Of a stretch of 64,000 nucleotides of DNA, positions 35,077 through 44,058 are shown piece by piece; the first letter of the stretch is position 1, and every line of letters starts with the position of its first letter. Location of the stretch: NCBI GenBank assembly GCA_029778535.1, contig JAKOQB010000139.1, forward strand, positions 55,422 to 119,421, written 5' to 3'. This stretch comes from Pseudomonadota bacterium. Its GTDB lineage: Bacteria; Pseudomonadota; Gammaproteobacteria; Burkholderiales; Burkholderiaceae_F. The notes under the pieces were generated by a model that worked only from the letters and a program-made list of their open reading frames with translations, ran no database searches and had not been told where the DNA came from. Made by a program: the position numbers and the translations under genes.

Positions 35077-35444
35077 AGTACCTGTGCCTCGTCTACCTCG
35101 ACGAGAAGCGCCTGCCCGAGCTGCCCGACGAGGACTGCGTCGCCTACGACACGGCGATCCGGCAGAGCGGCCACTGCATCGCCTCCGAGGCGCTCGAGTC
35201 GGTGCAGACCGCGACGACGGTGCGCGTGCGCAACGGCAAGGTCTCGGTCACCGACGGCCCGTTCGCCGAGACCAAGGAGCAGCTCGCCGGCTTCTACATG
35301 CTCGAGGCGAAGGATCTCGATGAGGCGATCAGGCTCGCTTCCGGCATTCCGCCCGCGCGCGTCGGCTCGATCGAGGTGCGGCCGATCCGGCCGATCCGCG
35401 AGACGGCGGCGCGCGAACGGGGGCCGCGTACCGAACCGCCCTGA
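35073..35444 (+). CDS. YciI/DGPF family protein
   Basis: A 123-residue protein of the YciI-like family: MKYLCLVYLDEKRL at the start and VTDGPFAETKEQLAGFYML in the middle, the DGPF motif that names the family. These dimeric ferredoxin-like proteins are typical companions of ECF42 sigma factors; their activity is not established. The start overlaps the previous stop (ATGA). A 27-codon stop-terminated frame follows (35446-35526) but lacks a start and is not called. Confidence 0.88.
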   Translation: MKYLCLVYLDEKRLPELPDEDCVAYDTAIRQSGHCIASEALESVQTATTVRVRNGKVSVTDGPFAETKEQLAGFYMLEAKDLDEAIRLASGIPPARVGSIEVRPIRPIRETAARERGPRTEPP

Positions 35445-35531
35445 ACGCTCGAGGCGAAGGTCGAAATCCGATCGCGCCGGTTCGGCACGCCGTGGATCGT
35501 CAACGGCGAGCTGCTGCCGGTGTAGCGGCGA

Positions 35532-35918
35532 TCAGTCCGCCGCGGCGGCGCGGCCGAGCGCCCGCCGCGTCGCTTCGTCGTCAGCGATCGGCCGCACCTC
35601 GACGCAGCCCTTCTTCGCGCCGGGAATGCGCGCGGCGATGCGGATCGCCTCGTTCAGATCGCGCGCCTCGATCACGTAATAGCCGCCGAAGTGCTCCTTG
35701 GTCTCGGCGAACGGGCCATCGGTCGTCGAGACCTTGCCGTTGCGCACGCGCAGCGTGACCGCGGCATCGGGCGGCAGCAGCCGGTTGACTTCGACCAGGT
35801 GGCCGCTGGCGCGGATCTCGTCGGTGAACCGGCGATACTCGTCGTAGTGCCGCGCGGCGTCCGCGGGCGACATCCACTCCATTACCCTTTCGGCGCAGAT
35901 CAGGCACAGGAATTTCAT
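35532..35918 (-). CDS. YciI/DGPF family protein, second copy
   Basis: A 128-residue paralogue of the protein just described, in opposite orientation: MKFLCLICAERVMEWMSP at the start and STTDGPFAETKEHFGGYYVI in the middle. The C-terminal tail (AADDEATRRAL-type) is a little longer. The start ATG has GGAGCGAACG upstream. It lies directly after the broken SDR gene, whose last codons run into its start, so the two were once one operon. Confidence 0.88.
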   Translation of the reverse strand: MKFLCLICAERVMEWMSPADAARHYDEYRRFTDEIRASGHLVEVNRLLPPDAAVTLRVRNGKVSTTDGPFAETKEHFGGYYVIEARDLNEAIRIAARIPGAKKGCVEVRPIADDEATRRALGRAAAAD

Positions 35919-35926
35919 CGTTCGCT

Positions 35927-36430
35927 CCTTGATCGACCAGCGAACCGCAGTTCAGGTCGGCCGCGGTGCCCGTCATCGCGCTGGCGCGGTCCGACGCGAA
36001 AAATGCCGCCGCGTCGGCGACCTCGTCGAGCGCCGGCAACCGCGCGAGCAGCGTGGCGCCGCGCGCGCGTGTGCGAATCCGCCGTCAGCCGGCGGGACAG
36101 CGCGCCGATCGCCGCGCAGGTGACGCCGTAGCCGAGGAATCCCGAGCCGGCGAGCTTCGATCCCGGCGCAGGCAGCGTCAGGATCACGCCCGACCGCTGC
36201 CTGACCATGTGGCGCGCTGCGGCCTTCGCGCTGATGAAATTCGTGCGCATGTACGCGGCGATCGGCTTGTCGAGCTCGTCCAGCGACCGTTCCGCCGGCG
36301 GCGTCGCCTGCACGTGCGCGACGCCGACGGCATTGAGCAGAATGTCGATGCGGCCGGCCTCGCGCGCGACCGCGCCGTCGGCGGCGCCGCCGCCGCCGTG
36401 GATCACGGCGGCCTTGTGTTCGAGCTGCAT
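35927..36430 (-). pseudogene. Short-chain dehydrogenase relic (two internal losses and a frameshift)
   Basis: The frame begins MQLEHKAAVIHGGGGA, the NAD-binding start of an SDR, then jumps to GAVAREAGRIDILLNAVGV. About 45-60 residues of the Rossmann fold are missing. The middle is normal up to GFLGYGVTCAAIGALSRRL (the YGVTCAA region occupies the place of the YxxxK helix). After that the reading frame is lost, and the expected end (EVADAAAFFASDRASAMTGT, LNCGSLVD) appears in another frame, with another stretch missing between. The enzyme cannot be functional. Confidence 0.75.
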
Positions 36431-36841
36431 TTTCGCGTTTTTCCCCGTGTGCAGCGTGGTGCCGCAATCATCGGTGGTCGATCGGCGCATGCGCGATTCG
36501 ACACGCGATCCCGTCGGCACGCCGGCAGATCGTCCGCCGCCCCGCGCTGCGGATCGGGCGTGCTGCCGTATGGCCACAGTGAGGCGGCATTCCCGGCATG
36601 GTCGAGGCAGACCTCTCCTGGTCGTACGTGCACGCGGAAGTCCTGCGGCGTGGCGTTCGAGTTCGTCCCGGTCCTGCCGGGCGCCGCGACGCGGGAGATC
36701 GTCGCGCCGCAGCTCGGCGCGCCGGTCGCGTGATGGCGCCGGACCGCGGCGTTCGGTCGAGCCAGATCCGTTCGACCCGGATACGTGATCCGCGCGCGCC
36801 GCGCTTGGGTGACAATCGTCCCGCACCGAACCGGAGGAGCC
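36431..36841. other. Intergenic region with no supported gene
   Basis: About 410 bp between the SDR relic and the taurine aminotransferase. Open frames exist in several phases but none has a start signal or recognisable protein pattern. One piece on the plus strand ends FEFVPVLPGAATREIVAPQL and a stop at 36733; it may be the end of a lost gene. A good ribosome site (GGAGG) for the next gene lies at its end. Confidence 0.5.
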
Positions 36842-38164
36842 ATGGGACACGCCGAACCGAACGTCGCCGCAGCGCTGCAGCCGTACTGGATGCCGTTTTC
36901 GCCGAACAAGGAGTTCAAGGCCGAGCCGCGCATGTTCGCGCGCGCCAAGGGCATGTACTTCTACACGCCCGACGGGCGCGAGGTGATCGATGCGTCCGCG
37001 GGCCTGTTCTGCGTGGCGGCCGGCCACTGCCGCGAAGAGATCGCGCGCGCCGTGTACGAGCAGCTGCAGACGCTCGATTTCACCGCGCCGTTCCTGCGCG
37101 CGCATCCGAAGGCGTTTGAACTCGCCGAGCGCGTCACCGCGTATACGCCGGCGGGACTGAACCGCGTGTTCTTCACCAACTCGGGCTCGGAGGCGGTCGA
37201 CACGGCGATGAAGATCGCGCTCGCGTATCACCGCGTGAAGGGCCAGCCGCAGCGGCAACTGTTCATCGCGCGCGAGCGCGCGTACCACGGCGTCAACATG
37301 GGCGGCGTGTCGCTCGCCGGCATGGTCAACAACCGGCGCGCGTACGGCGTCGGGCTGGCGGGCGTCTATCACATGCGCCACACCGCGCTGCCGGAGAACA
37401 GGTTCGTCAAGGGCCAGCCGGACAACGGCGCCGAAGTTGCCGACGACCTCGCGCGCTTCTGCAACCTGTACGGCGGCGAGAACATCGCCGCGGTGTTCGT
37501 CGAGCCGACGGCGGGATCGTTCGGCTGCCTGCCGCCGCCGAAGGGCTACTTGAACCGGCTGCGCGAGATCTGCGACCAGCAGGGCATCCTGCTGGTGTTC
37601 GACGAGGTGATCACCGGCTGGGGCCGCATGGGCGCCAACTTCGGTGCGCAGGCGTTCGGCGTGACGCCGGACCTCTTGACGATGGCCAAGGCGATCACCA
37701 ACGGCGCGCAGCCGATGGGCGCGGTCGCGGCCAAGCAGGGCATCTACGACGCGATCACCGAGGCCGGGCCGAAGCAGGGCATCGAGTTCTTCCACGGCTA
37801 CACGTACTCGGCGCACCCGGCGTCATGCGCGGCGGGACTGGCGATGATGGACATCTTCGCCAAGGAGCGGCTGATCGAGCGCGCGGCGCAAATGAGCCCG
37901 AAGTTCGTCGACGCGATCCACTCGTTGCGCGACTGCGCGATCGTCACCGACATCCGCTCGGTCGGCATGATGGCTGCGGTCGACGTCGCGGTCGACGGCG
38001 CGCCCGGGGCGCGCGGGCACGAGACGCAGAAGCGGCTGTACGACGCCGGGCTGAACCTGAAGAGCACGGGCGATGCGCTGATCATCGCGCCGCCGCTGGT
38101 GATGGAAGACAAGCACCTCGACGAGATCGTGGGCAAGCTGCGCGCGGTGCTGAAGGCGCTGTAG
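36842..38164 (+). CDS. tpa: Class III aminotransferase, probable taurine-pyruvate aminotransferase (Tpa)
   Basis: A 440-residue PLP enzyme of the omega-amino acid aminotransferase group. The PLP-binding landmarks are LLVFDEVITGWGRMG and the catalytic Lys in TMAKAITNGAQPMGAV; the N-terminal half has FFTNSGSEAVDTAMKIA. Such enzymes use taurine, beta-alanine or similar terminal amines with pyruvate. Close to tauABC and xsc, taurine is the likely substrate: it would yield sulfoacetaldehyde and alanine. GGAGGAGC precedes the ATG. It converges on the methyltransferase gene that follows tauC. Confidence 0.82.
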   Translation: MGHAEPNVAAALQPYWMPFSPNKEFKAEPRMFARAKGMYFYTPDGREVIDASAGLFCVAAGHCREEIARAVYEQLQTLDFTAPFLRAHPKAFELAERVTAYTPAGLNRVFFTNSGSEAVDTAMKIALAYHRVKGQPQRQLFIARERAYHGVNMGGVSLAGMVNNRRAYGVGLAGVYHMRHTALPENRFVKGQPDNGAEVADDLARFCNLYGGENIAAVFVEPTAGSFGCLPPPKGYLNRLREICDQQGILLVFDEVITGWGRMGANFGAQAFGVTPDLLTMAKAITNGAQPMGAVAAKQGIYDAITEAGPKQGIEFFHGYTYSAHPASCAAGLAMMDIFAKERLIERAAQMSPKFVDAIHSLRDCAIVTDIRSVGMMAAVDVAVDGAPGARGHETQKRLYDAGLNLKSTGDALIIAPPLVMEDKHLDEIVGKLRAVLKAL

Positions 38165-38195
38165 AGAGGAGAGCGCCCCGCCGGGTCCGATCGGC

Positions 38196-39005
38196 TCAAG
38201 CAGGCATGACGCCCTTCACCGCCCAGGCGAGGGCAGCGAAGGAGCGTGGCCCATCCGGTTGGCCGTCGACGTAGGCGCGTCGGACCGCTTCACGCAGCCG
38301 CATGCGGTCCGATTCGCTGAGTGTGGCGACGTATTCGGCTTGCGGGCCGTCCTTGCCCTCGAACGGCGACCAGTAGTCGTCGAACGACGCGAAATTCATG
38401 CGAATGCTCAGCGTCGTCTCGACGACGTTGGCGAAGCCGGCGGCGCGCCACGCGTTGCCGAGTTCGCCCGGTCGCGTCAGCGGGCGGGTGTAATTGCGTG
38501 CCCGGCGCGCATCGGCTGCGACATCGAGCGCAGCTGCCGTATCGAAGAAGATCCGGTTCGCGACGTAGCCGCCGCGGGCATCCCACACCGCGGCCGCGAC
38601 GACGGCGCCGGGCCGGGCGACCCGCCGCATTTCCGCGATGGCCTTGTCGGCCTGCGGCACGAAGTGGAGCACGAGCAGCGCCAGCACGCGATCGAAGCTT
38701 CGGTCCGGCACTGCCAGCGCGCAGGCGTCGCCGACTTCAAAGCTGGCCCTCGGATCACGAACCCGGCGCCGTGCGTATTCGATGTACGCGGGCGAGACGT
38801 CGACGCCGCACACCTGCTGCACCCGACACCGATCCAGCAAGGCGAGCGCCAGGCAACCGGTACCGCAGCCGATGTCAAGCACGCGTTCATCGTCCGCCGC
38901 GCCCACGAAATCGAGAAATGGCTCGGCGAGGCGGCGGCTCCAGCGCCCCATCTGTCGCTCGTAGCCATCTCCGTCCGCGGCCGCAAAAGTTGACGTCGGA
39001 GTCAC
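38196..39005 (-). CDS. Class I SAM-dependent methyltransferase
   Basis: A 269-residue methyltransferase. The SAM-binding motif I is VLDIGCGTGCLALALL near residue 45, with motif post-I VCGVDVSPAYIEYAR. The N-terminal YERQMGRWSRRLAEPFL and the strand LLVLHFVPQADKAI fit the methyltransferase_11 group. The start is GTG at 39005, overlapping the tauC stop by 4 nt, so it is the last gene of the tau operon. It has no known role in taurine use, and its substrate is unknown. Confidence 0.85.
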   Translation of the reverse strand: MTPTSTFAAADGDGYERQMGRWSRRLAEPFLDFVGAADDERVLDIGCGTGCLALALLDRCRVQQVCGVDVSPAYIEYARRRVRDPRASFEVGDACALAVPDRSFDRVLALLVLHFVPQADKAIAEMRRVARPGAVVAAAVWDARGGYVANRIFFDTAAALDVAADARRARNYTRPLTRPGELGNAWRAAGFANVVETTLSIRMNFASFDDYWSPFEGKDGPQAEYVATLSESDRMRLREAVRRAYVDGQPDGPRSFAALAWAVKGVMPA

Positions 39006-39814
39006 ATCCTGCCCTTCCATGGCACGAGCCGGTGCTCTACCCAGCGCATGAACAGATCGAACAGGTACGCCACCACGCCGATCACGATGATCCCCATGAT
39101 CACGATATCGGTGCGCAGGAAGTTCGACGCGTTGAGCACCATCTGGCCGAGGCCGACGCTGGCCGCGACCATCTCGGCGGCGACCAGCGTGGTCCAGCCG
39201 AAGCCGATCGCGATCCGCATGCCGACCAGGATCTCGGGCAGCGCAGACGGCAGGATCACGTGCCGGATCACCTGCCAGTAGCTCGCGCCCATCGAATACG
39301 CGGCGTGGATCTGCTCGGGCGACGCGCTCTTCATGCCCGAGCGCGCCGCTAGCGCCAGCGGCGCGAAGCAGGCGAGATAGATCAGCAGCACCTTCGGCAG
39401 TTCGTCGATGCCGAACCAGATGATGATCAGCGGCAGGTACGACAGCGGCGGCAGCGGGCGGTAGAACTCGATCGGCGGATCGAAGATGCCGCGCGCGATG
39501 CGCGACATGCCCATCGCGATGCCGACCGGCACCGCGGTCAGGAACGCGGCCCAGAACGCGATCGCCACGCGCAGGATGCTGGCGACGAAGTGCTGCCACA
39601 GCGGCTTGTCGTTCACGTCGCCGATCAGGTAGTCGTAGAACTGCAGCGCGACCGTCTGCGGCGTGGGCAGGAACAGCGGCTTGATCCAGCCGGCGTTGGT
39701 GACGATGAACCACGCGGCGATCAGCGCGACGACGGTCGCCACGCTGATCGCGGCGCTCGATCCTTCACCCGGCGACTTGAATTTGCTGGTCTTCGGCGCG
39801 GCGACGTCAGGCAT
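39002..39814 (-). CDS. tauC: Taurine-type ABC transporter permease
   Basis: A 270-residue inner-membrane subunit of the nitrate/sulfonate/taurine ABC group, with six helices and the EAA-loop region [20 protein letters not shown]. It forms the channel with TauB and receives substrate from the TauA-like receptor. The ATG overlaps the tauB stop by 8 nt. Sequence alone gives the family; taurine is inferred from xsc and tpa nearby. Confidence 0.88.
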   Translation of the reverse strand: MPDVAAPKTSKFKSPGEGSSAAISVATVVALIAAWFIVTNAGWIKPLFLPTPQTVALQFYDYLIGDVNDKPLWQHFVASILRVAIAFWAAFLTAVPVGIAMGMSRIARGIFDPPIEFYRPLPPLSYLPLIIIWFGIDELPKVLLIYLACFAPLALAARSGMKSASPEQIHAAYSMGASYWQVIRHVILPSALPEILVGMRIAIGFGWTTLVAAEMVAASVGLGQMVLNASNFLRTDIVIMGIIVIGVVAYLFDLFMRWVEHRLVPWKGRM

Positions 39815-40595
39815 CGACCGGCTCCCGGTGGTGAATCAGCGCCAGCACCTCCTCGCGCAGGCGGATGAAGTCCGGTTGCGACTTGACCTTGCGCGCGTCG
39901 TGGTGCGCTAGGAACTGGCGCGAGAACGGCACGTCGTCGTACACGTGGGTGATTCGGCCGGGGCTCGGGCTCATCACGATCAGCCGCGTGGCGAGAAACA
40001 GCGCCTCCTCGACCGAGTGCGTGATGAAGAACACCATCTTGTTCGATTTCGACCACGCCTCGAGAATGATCTCCTGCAGTTGCTCGCGCGTGAAGGCGTC
40101 GAGCGCGCCCATCGGCTCGTCCATCAGCAGCACGGCCGGATCATTCGCGAGCGCGCGCGCGATGCCGACGCGCTGCTGCATGCCGCCGGAAAGCTCGTAC
40201 ACCGCGCGGTCGGCGAAGCCCCGCAGCCCGACGAGGTCGAGCTTGTCCTCGGCGATGCGCGCTCGCGCGCCGGCGTCGACGCCGCGCATGCGCAGGCCGA
40301 GCGCGACGTTGTCGCGCACATTGAGCCACGGCATCAGCGCGTGCTTCTGGAACACCACGCCACGGTCGGCGCCCGGGCCGATCACCGGCTTGCCGTCGAG
40401 CAGGATCTCGCCGGTGGAGGCCGGCAGGAAACCGGCGATGCAATTGAGCAGCGTGGTCTTGCCGCAGCCGGACGCGCCGAGCGCGACGACGAAGTCGCCG
40501 TCGCGCATCGTCAGGTTGACGGCCGCGAGCGCCTGCAGCGTGCCGCCCTTGACGGCGTAGTTGACCGTGAGGTCGCGGAGTTCGAGGGTGGGCAT
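39807..40595 (-). CDS. tauB: Taurine-type ABC transporter ATP-binding protein
   Basis: A 262-residue ABC ATPase. Walker A is GASGCGKTT, the signature is LSGGMQQR, Walker [13 protein letters not shown], and the H-loop follows in ITHSVEEA. It drives the TauC permease. ATG at 40595 is chosen because [18 protein letters not shown] is the family start. A palindromic repeat separates it from tauA by about 107 bp. Confidence 0.9.
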   Translation of the reverse strand: MPTLELRDLTVNYAVKGGTLQALAAVNLTMRDGDFVVALGASGCGKTTLLNCIAGFLPASTGEILLDGKPVIGPGADRGVVFQKHALMPWLNVRDNVALGLRMRGVDAGARARIAEDKLDLVGLRGFADRAVYELSGGMQQRVGIARALANDPAVLLMDEPMGALDAFTREQLQEIILEAWSKSNKMVFFITHSVEEALFLATRLIVMSPSPGRITHVYDDVPFSRQFLAHHDARKVKSQPDFIRLREEVLALIHHREPVDA

Positions 40596-40623
40596 GGGGG
40601 ACGTGCGGGCGCAAGAGCGAGGG

Positions 40624-40693
40624 GTCGCCCCGGCGTAGGCCGGGGCCGAATTTGCAGCGTGGGCAATTGGGCCCCGGCCTGCGCCGGGGCGAC
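40624..40693. repeat. 70-bp palindromic dispersed repeat, copy 4
   Basis: Copy of the same palindrome, with a T for C in the left arm. It lies inside the tau operon, between the receptor gene tauA and tauB, where a transcript hairpin could raise receptor levels above those of the membrane parts. Confidence 0.88.
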
Positions 40694-40702
40694 GAGCCAG
40701 CC

Positions 40703-41716
40703 TTACTTCCCCATCGCCTTCTTCACATACACGTCGGTGACGAACGCCTTGTAGTCGGGCTTGACCTCCTGGATGCGGCCCTGTTCCTTCAGGAAATTCG
40801 CGGTGTCGGTCATCGCCTTGGCGGCGCCGCCGCCGAGCCATTTGGCGCTGGCCTGCTCCTGCAGCGTCGGGAACGAGTACAGCGCCATCGCGGCCGGCAC
40901 GTCCTTCGGGTCGGCCTTGCTCCACTTGGCCACCGCCTTGACCTGCGGCGAGTCGGCGGTCCACTTCGCCTTGTTCTTGCGGTATTCCTCGTCGGCCTTC
41001 GCCAGCAGCTTGACGAACGCCACCATGAACGCCTCGTTCTCGGCCGCCCACTTGGCGTTGACGATGTAGCCGTCGAAGGTCGGGTAGCCCTTGTCGCCGA
41101 TCGACTTGGAACTCGCGATCACCTTGCCGTTGCGCTTGACCTTCGACAGCACCGGATCCCAGATGAACGTCGCGTCGATGTCGCCGCGTTCCCAGGCGGC
41201 GGCGATCTCGGGCGGACGCAGATTCATCACGTTCACGCTCTTCGGGTCCACGCCCTCGAGCTTCAGCGCCACCATCAGCTGGTAGTGCGAGGTCGACACG
41301 AACGGCGTGGCCACGCGCTTGCCCTTGAGGTCCTTGATGCCGTTGACGCCGGAACCGTTGCGCGCGACCAGGGCTTCCGCGTCGGCGATGTCGTCCAGGA
41401 TCCAGAACAGCTTGATGTCCTGGCCCTGGCTCGCCGCCGCGGTCAGCGGGCTGGATCCGGCCTCGCCGAGCTGCACGTCGCCGGAAGCCATCGCGCGGAT
41501 CACGTCGCCGCCGCCGCCGAACATGCGCCAGTTGATCTTGTAGCCGGTGACCTTCTCGATCTCGCCCGATTCCATCAGGACCCGGTACGGGTCCAGCATG
41601 TCCTGGTGCGCGATCGTGACTTCCTTCTTCTGCTGCGCGAGCGCGGCGGCCGCGCCGAACAGCGTCGCCGCGGCGGTCGAAACCAGCAATGCGCGGGCGA
41701 GGGTGCGTCTCTTCAT
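40703..41716 (-). CDS. tauA: Taurine-type ABC transporter substrate-binding protein
   Basis: A 337-residue periplasmic receptor of the SsuA/TauA group: signal peptide of about 27 residues (cleavage near ALAQQ), then [16 protein letters not shown] and the ligand region [18 protein letters not shown], and [19 protein letters not shown]. The GlyGlyGlyGlyAsp segment and the WDPVL motif are shared with taurine receptors. It is 33 nt downstream of the ackA stop, so ackA-tauABC may be one operon. Confidence 0.88.
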   Translation of the reverse strand: MKRRTLARALLVSTAAATLFGAAAALAQQKKEVTIAHQDMLDPYRVLMESGEIEKVTGYKINWRMFGGGGDVIRAMASGDVQLGEAGSSPLTAAASQGQDIKLFWILDDIADAEALVARNGSGVNGIKDLKGKRVATPFVSTSHYQLMVALKLEGVDPKSVNVMNLRPPEIAAAWERGDIDATFIWDPVLSKVKRNGKVIASSKSIGDKGYPTFDGYIVNAKWAAENEAFMVAFVKLLAKADEEYRKNKAKWTADSPQVKAVAKWSKADPKDVPAAMALYSFPTLQEQASAKWLGGGAAKAMTDTANFLKEQGRIQEVKPDYKAFVTDVYVKKAMGK

Positions 41717-41749
41717 CGTCTCCTCCTTCGGTTGGTTGGTTGCGCCGGC

Positions 41750-42973
41750 TCACGGCCGGGTGAGGCTACGCCCGCTGCACCGGTCGTCCATAGTGCCAGC
41801 AGGCGGGATGGCCGAGGCGACGCAGCGCGCGGTGTGGCGCGCGATCACCGCCTCTTCATTCGTGTGCAGCACGAGGATCTCGACGCTGCTGTCGGGTGCG
41901 GAAATGCGTCCGCGGCCGGCGCGGTTGGCTTGGGCGTCGATGCGCCAGCCGAGCCAGCCGCCTTCCTCGACGATGCGTTGGCGCAGCGTCGTCGCGTTCT
42001 CGCCGATGCCGCCGGTGAACACGATGCGGTCCAGTCCGCGCAATGCCGCGGCCATCGCGGCCAGCTCGCGCAGCACGTGTTCGACGAAATAGTCGATCGC
42101 CTCGCGCGCTTCGGTGGTGCCCGATGCCTCGAGTTCGCGCATGTCGCCGGACAGTCCGGACAGACCGGCCAGCCCCGACTCGCGATACAGCAGGTGCGCG
42201 ATGCGCTCGGCGCTCATCCCCTCGCGTTGCAGCAGGTGCAGCACGACAGCCGCGTCGAGCCGGCCGCAGCGCGTTCCCATCGGCAGGCCGTCGAGCGGCG
42301 AGAAGCTCATCGTGGTCGCCAGCGAGCGCCCGTCGCGCATCGCGCACAACGACGCCCCGTTGCCCAGGTGCGCGACGACGACGCGCCCGCGAGCGCGCTC
42401 GCCGAGCTGCGCGACGATCGATTCGTACGACAGCCCGTGGAAGCCGTAGCGGCGCACGCCGGTGTCAAACAGCCGGCGCGGCAAGGCAAAGCGCTGATTG
42501 ATCTCCGGTTGCGTGCGGTGAAACGCGGTGTCGAAGCACGCCACCTGCGGCACGCCGGGAAAGGCCGCCATCGCCGCCCGCACGCCGGCGACGTTGTGCG
42601 GCTGGTGCAGCGGCGCCAGCGGTTCGAACGCGCGGATCGCCTGCAGCACCGCCTCGTCGACCACGACCGGCCGGTCGAATCGCGCGCCGCCGTGCACGAT
42701 GCGGTGGCCGACGCCGGCGATGCGCGCGTCGGCCGCGACCGCATGCAGTTCGCGCAGCACGGCGGCGAGCGCATCGGCGTGGGTCGGTGCACCCGCGCGG
42801 CCGGCGAGCGGCGCGTCGCGCCAGCCGCCGTCGTCGGCGATGCGCAGCCGCGCCGTCGCGCCGAGCCCGTCGGCGATGCCGCGCACGCGCGCTTCGTCCC
42901 CGAGGTCGGCGCGGAACAGCGCGAACTTGATCGACGACGAGCCGGCGTTCAGCGTCAGAAGGTGGTCGCTCAT
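41750..42973 (-). CDS. ackA: Acetate kinase
   Basis: A 407-residue ASKHA-fold kinase that interconverts acetyl phosphate + ADP and acetate + ATP. N-terminal [15 protein letters not shown], middle [12 protein letters not shown] and LGNGASL, and C-terminal FTGGIGENA are all canonical; active-site Arg and His are in place (RIVHGG). The start at 42973 is the family start. Here it is placed between the iclR gene and tauA and likely handles acetyl phosphate made by Xsc. Members of this family also take propionate. Confidence 0.93.
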   Translation of the reverse strand: MSDHLLTLNAGSSSIKFALFRADLGDEARVRGIADGLGATARLRIADDGGWRDAPLAGRAGAPTHADALAAVLRELHAVAADARIAGVGHRIVHGGARFDRPVVVDEAVLQAIRAFEPLAPLHQPHNVAGVRAAMAAFPGVPQVACFDTAFHRTQPEINQRFALPRRLFDTGVRRYGFHGLSYESIVAQLGERARGRVVVAHLGNGASLCAMRDGRSLATTMSFSPLDGLPMGTRCGRLDAAVVLHLLQREGMSAERIAHLLYRESGLAGLSGLSGDMRELEASGTTEAREAIDYFVEHVLRELAAMAAALRGLDRIVFTGGIGENATTLRQRIVEEGGWLGWRIDAQANRAGRGRISAPDSSVEILVLHTNEEAVIARHTARCVASAIPPAGTMDDRCSGRSLTRP

Positions 42974-42986
42974 GACGCAGCGCGCC

Positions 42987-43056
42987 GTCGCCCCGGCGCA
43001 GGCCGGGGCCCAAGTTGCGACGAACGAAGTTGGGCCCCGGCCTTCGCCGGGGCGAC
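42987..43056. repeat. 70-bp palindromic dispersed repeat, copy 5
   Basis: Copy between the iclR gene and ackA. The right arm has TTC for TGC. Together with copy 4 it brackets ackA-tauA, 2.3 kb apart. Confidence 0.9.
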
Positions 43057-43082
43057 GAGCCGGGCATGCAGCGGCTGCATCA

Positions 43083-43877
43083 TCATGCAAACGTCTTCGC
43101 GATCGCCTGCGCGGCCGTGTTCAGCGTCGGCACGAACTCGATCGCGCGCGCGAGCGGCAGCCGCGCGGTGGCGGCGTGCACGGCGACCGCGGCGATCACT
43201 TCGCTGTTCGACAGCCGCACCGGCACCGCGACGCACGCCACGCCGATCACGTACTCCTCGTTGTCGACCGCGTAGCCGTTGGCCGCGATGCGATCCAGTT
43301 CGCTCGCGAGCATGTGCCGGTCGGTGATCGTGCGGTCGGTGAAGCGCGGCAGCGGCAGCGTCGCCACCAGTTGCGCGCGTTCGGCCGCCTCCTTGAACGC
43401 CAGCAGCAGCTTGCCGCTGGCGCAGCAATGCGGCGGCAACGAGCTGCCGACCGGCAGGTGCAGCCGCAGCGGCCAGTCCGCCTCGACGCGATCGAGATAG
43501 ACGACTTCACCCTTGCGCAACATCGACAGATTGCAGGTCTCGCCGACGTCGGCCACCAGCTTGCGCAGAATCACACGCCGCTGCGTGGCGACGTAGTCGT
43601 GGGTCAGCACGTCGAGTGCGAACTGGCCCAGGCGCGGGCCCACGGCGTACGCGCGGCCGGTCGGCTCGCGCACCACGAGGCCGGCCTCCTCGAACAGCGC
43701 CAGCGTCCGGTGCAGCGAGGGCTTGGGCAGCCCGGTGGCGAGCATCAGCTCGGCCAGCGTCGCGGGCCGGCCGGCGCGTACCAGCGTTTCGAGCACCGCG
43801 AACGCCTTCAGCGTCGATGAGCTCTCGTTGACCGCCGGCTTGCGCGCGCGGGGCGCGAATCGGACCACTTTCGGCAT
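43083..43877 (-). CDS. IclR family regulator (candidate regulator of taurine catabolism)
   Basis: A 264-residue regulator: winged helix-turn-helix (TLAELMLATGLPKPSLHRTLA) and C-terminal effector domain (ADVGETCNLSMLRKGEVVYL, HCCASGKLLLAF, NEEYVIGVACVAVPV). It is divergent from xsc across 181 bp and upstream of ackA-tauABC on its own strand, so it can control both. The effector could be taurine, sulfoacetaldehyde or acetyl phosphate; the sequence does not say. ATG at 43877 is chosen over longer frames. Confidence 0.88.
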   Translation of the reverse strand: MPKVVRFAPRARKPAVNESSSTLKAFAVLETLVRAGRPATLAELMLATGLPKPSLHRTLALFEEAGLVVREPTGRAYAVGPRLGQFALDVLTHDYVATQRRVILRKLVADVGETCNLSMLRKGEVVYLDRVEADWPLRLHLPVGSSLPPHCCASGKLLLAFKEAAERAQLVATLPLPRFTDRTITDRHMLASELDRIAANGYAVDNEEYVIGVACVAVPVRLSNSEVIAAVAVHAATARLPLARAIEFVPTLNTAAQAIAKTFA

Positions 43878-44058
43878 GCAGCGATGGTATCGGCGCGGTT
43901 CCGCGTCCGCAATCGGCATGTTCAGGTGACAGAAACGAGTGCTTGCCAATCCTACCTCGATCGCATAACGTCTCGCTTACACGAACAAAGCATCTCATTG
44001 ATCGGTACGGCAGCGACGCGTGCCGTCCCGGCCGTTTCCATTCAACGCGGAGAACTTG

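Noticed and set aside
35446..35526. Stop-terminated 27-codon frame after the first YciI gene (ending GTPWIVNGELLPV)
   Set aside because: It looks protein-like but has no start or ribosome site and I do not recognise it. It may be a remnant.
43878..44058. TTGCCA-N17-TAACGT as the xsc promoter
   Set aside because: The -10 match is only three of six bases, which is too weak to annotate in this GC context.
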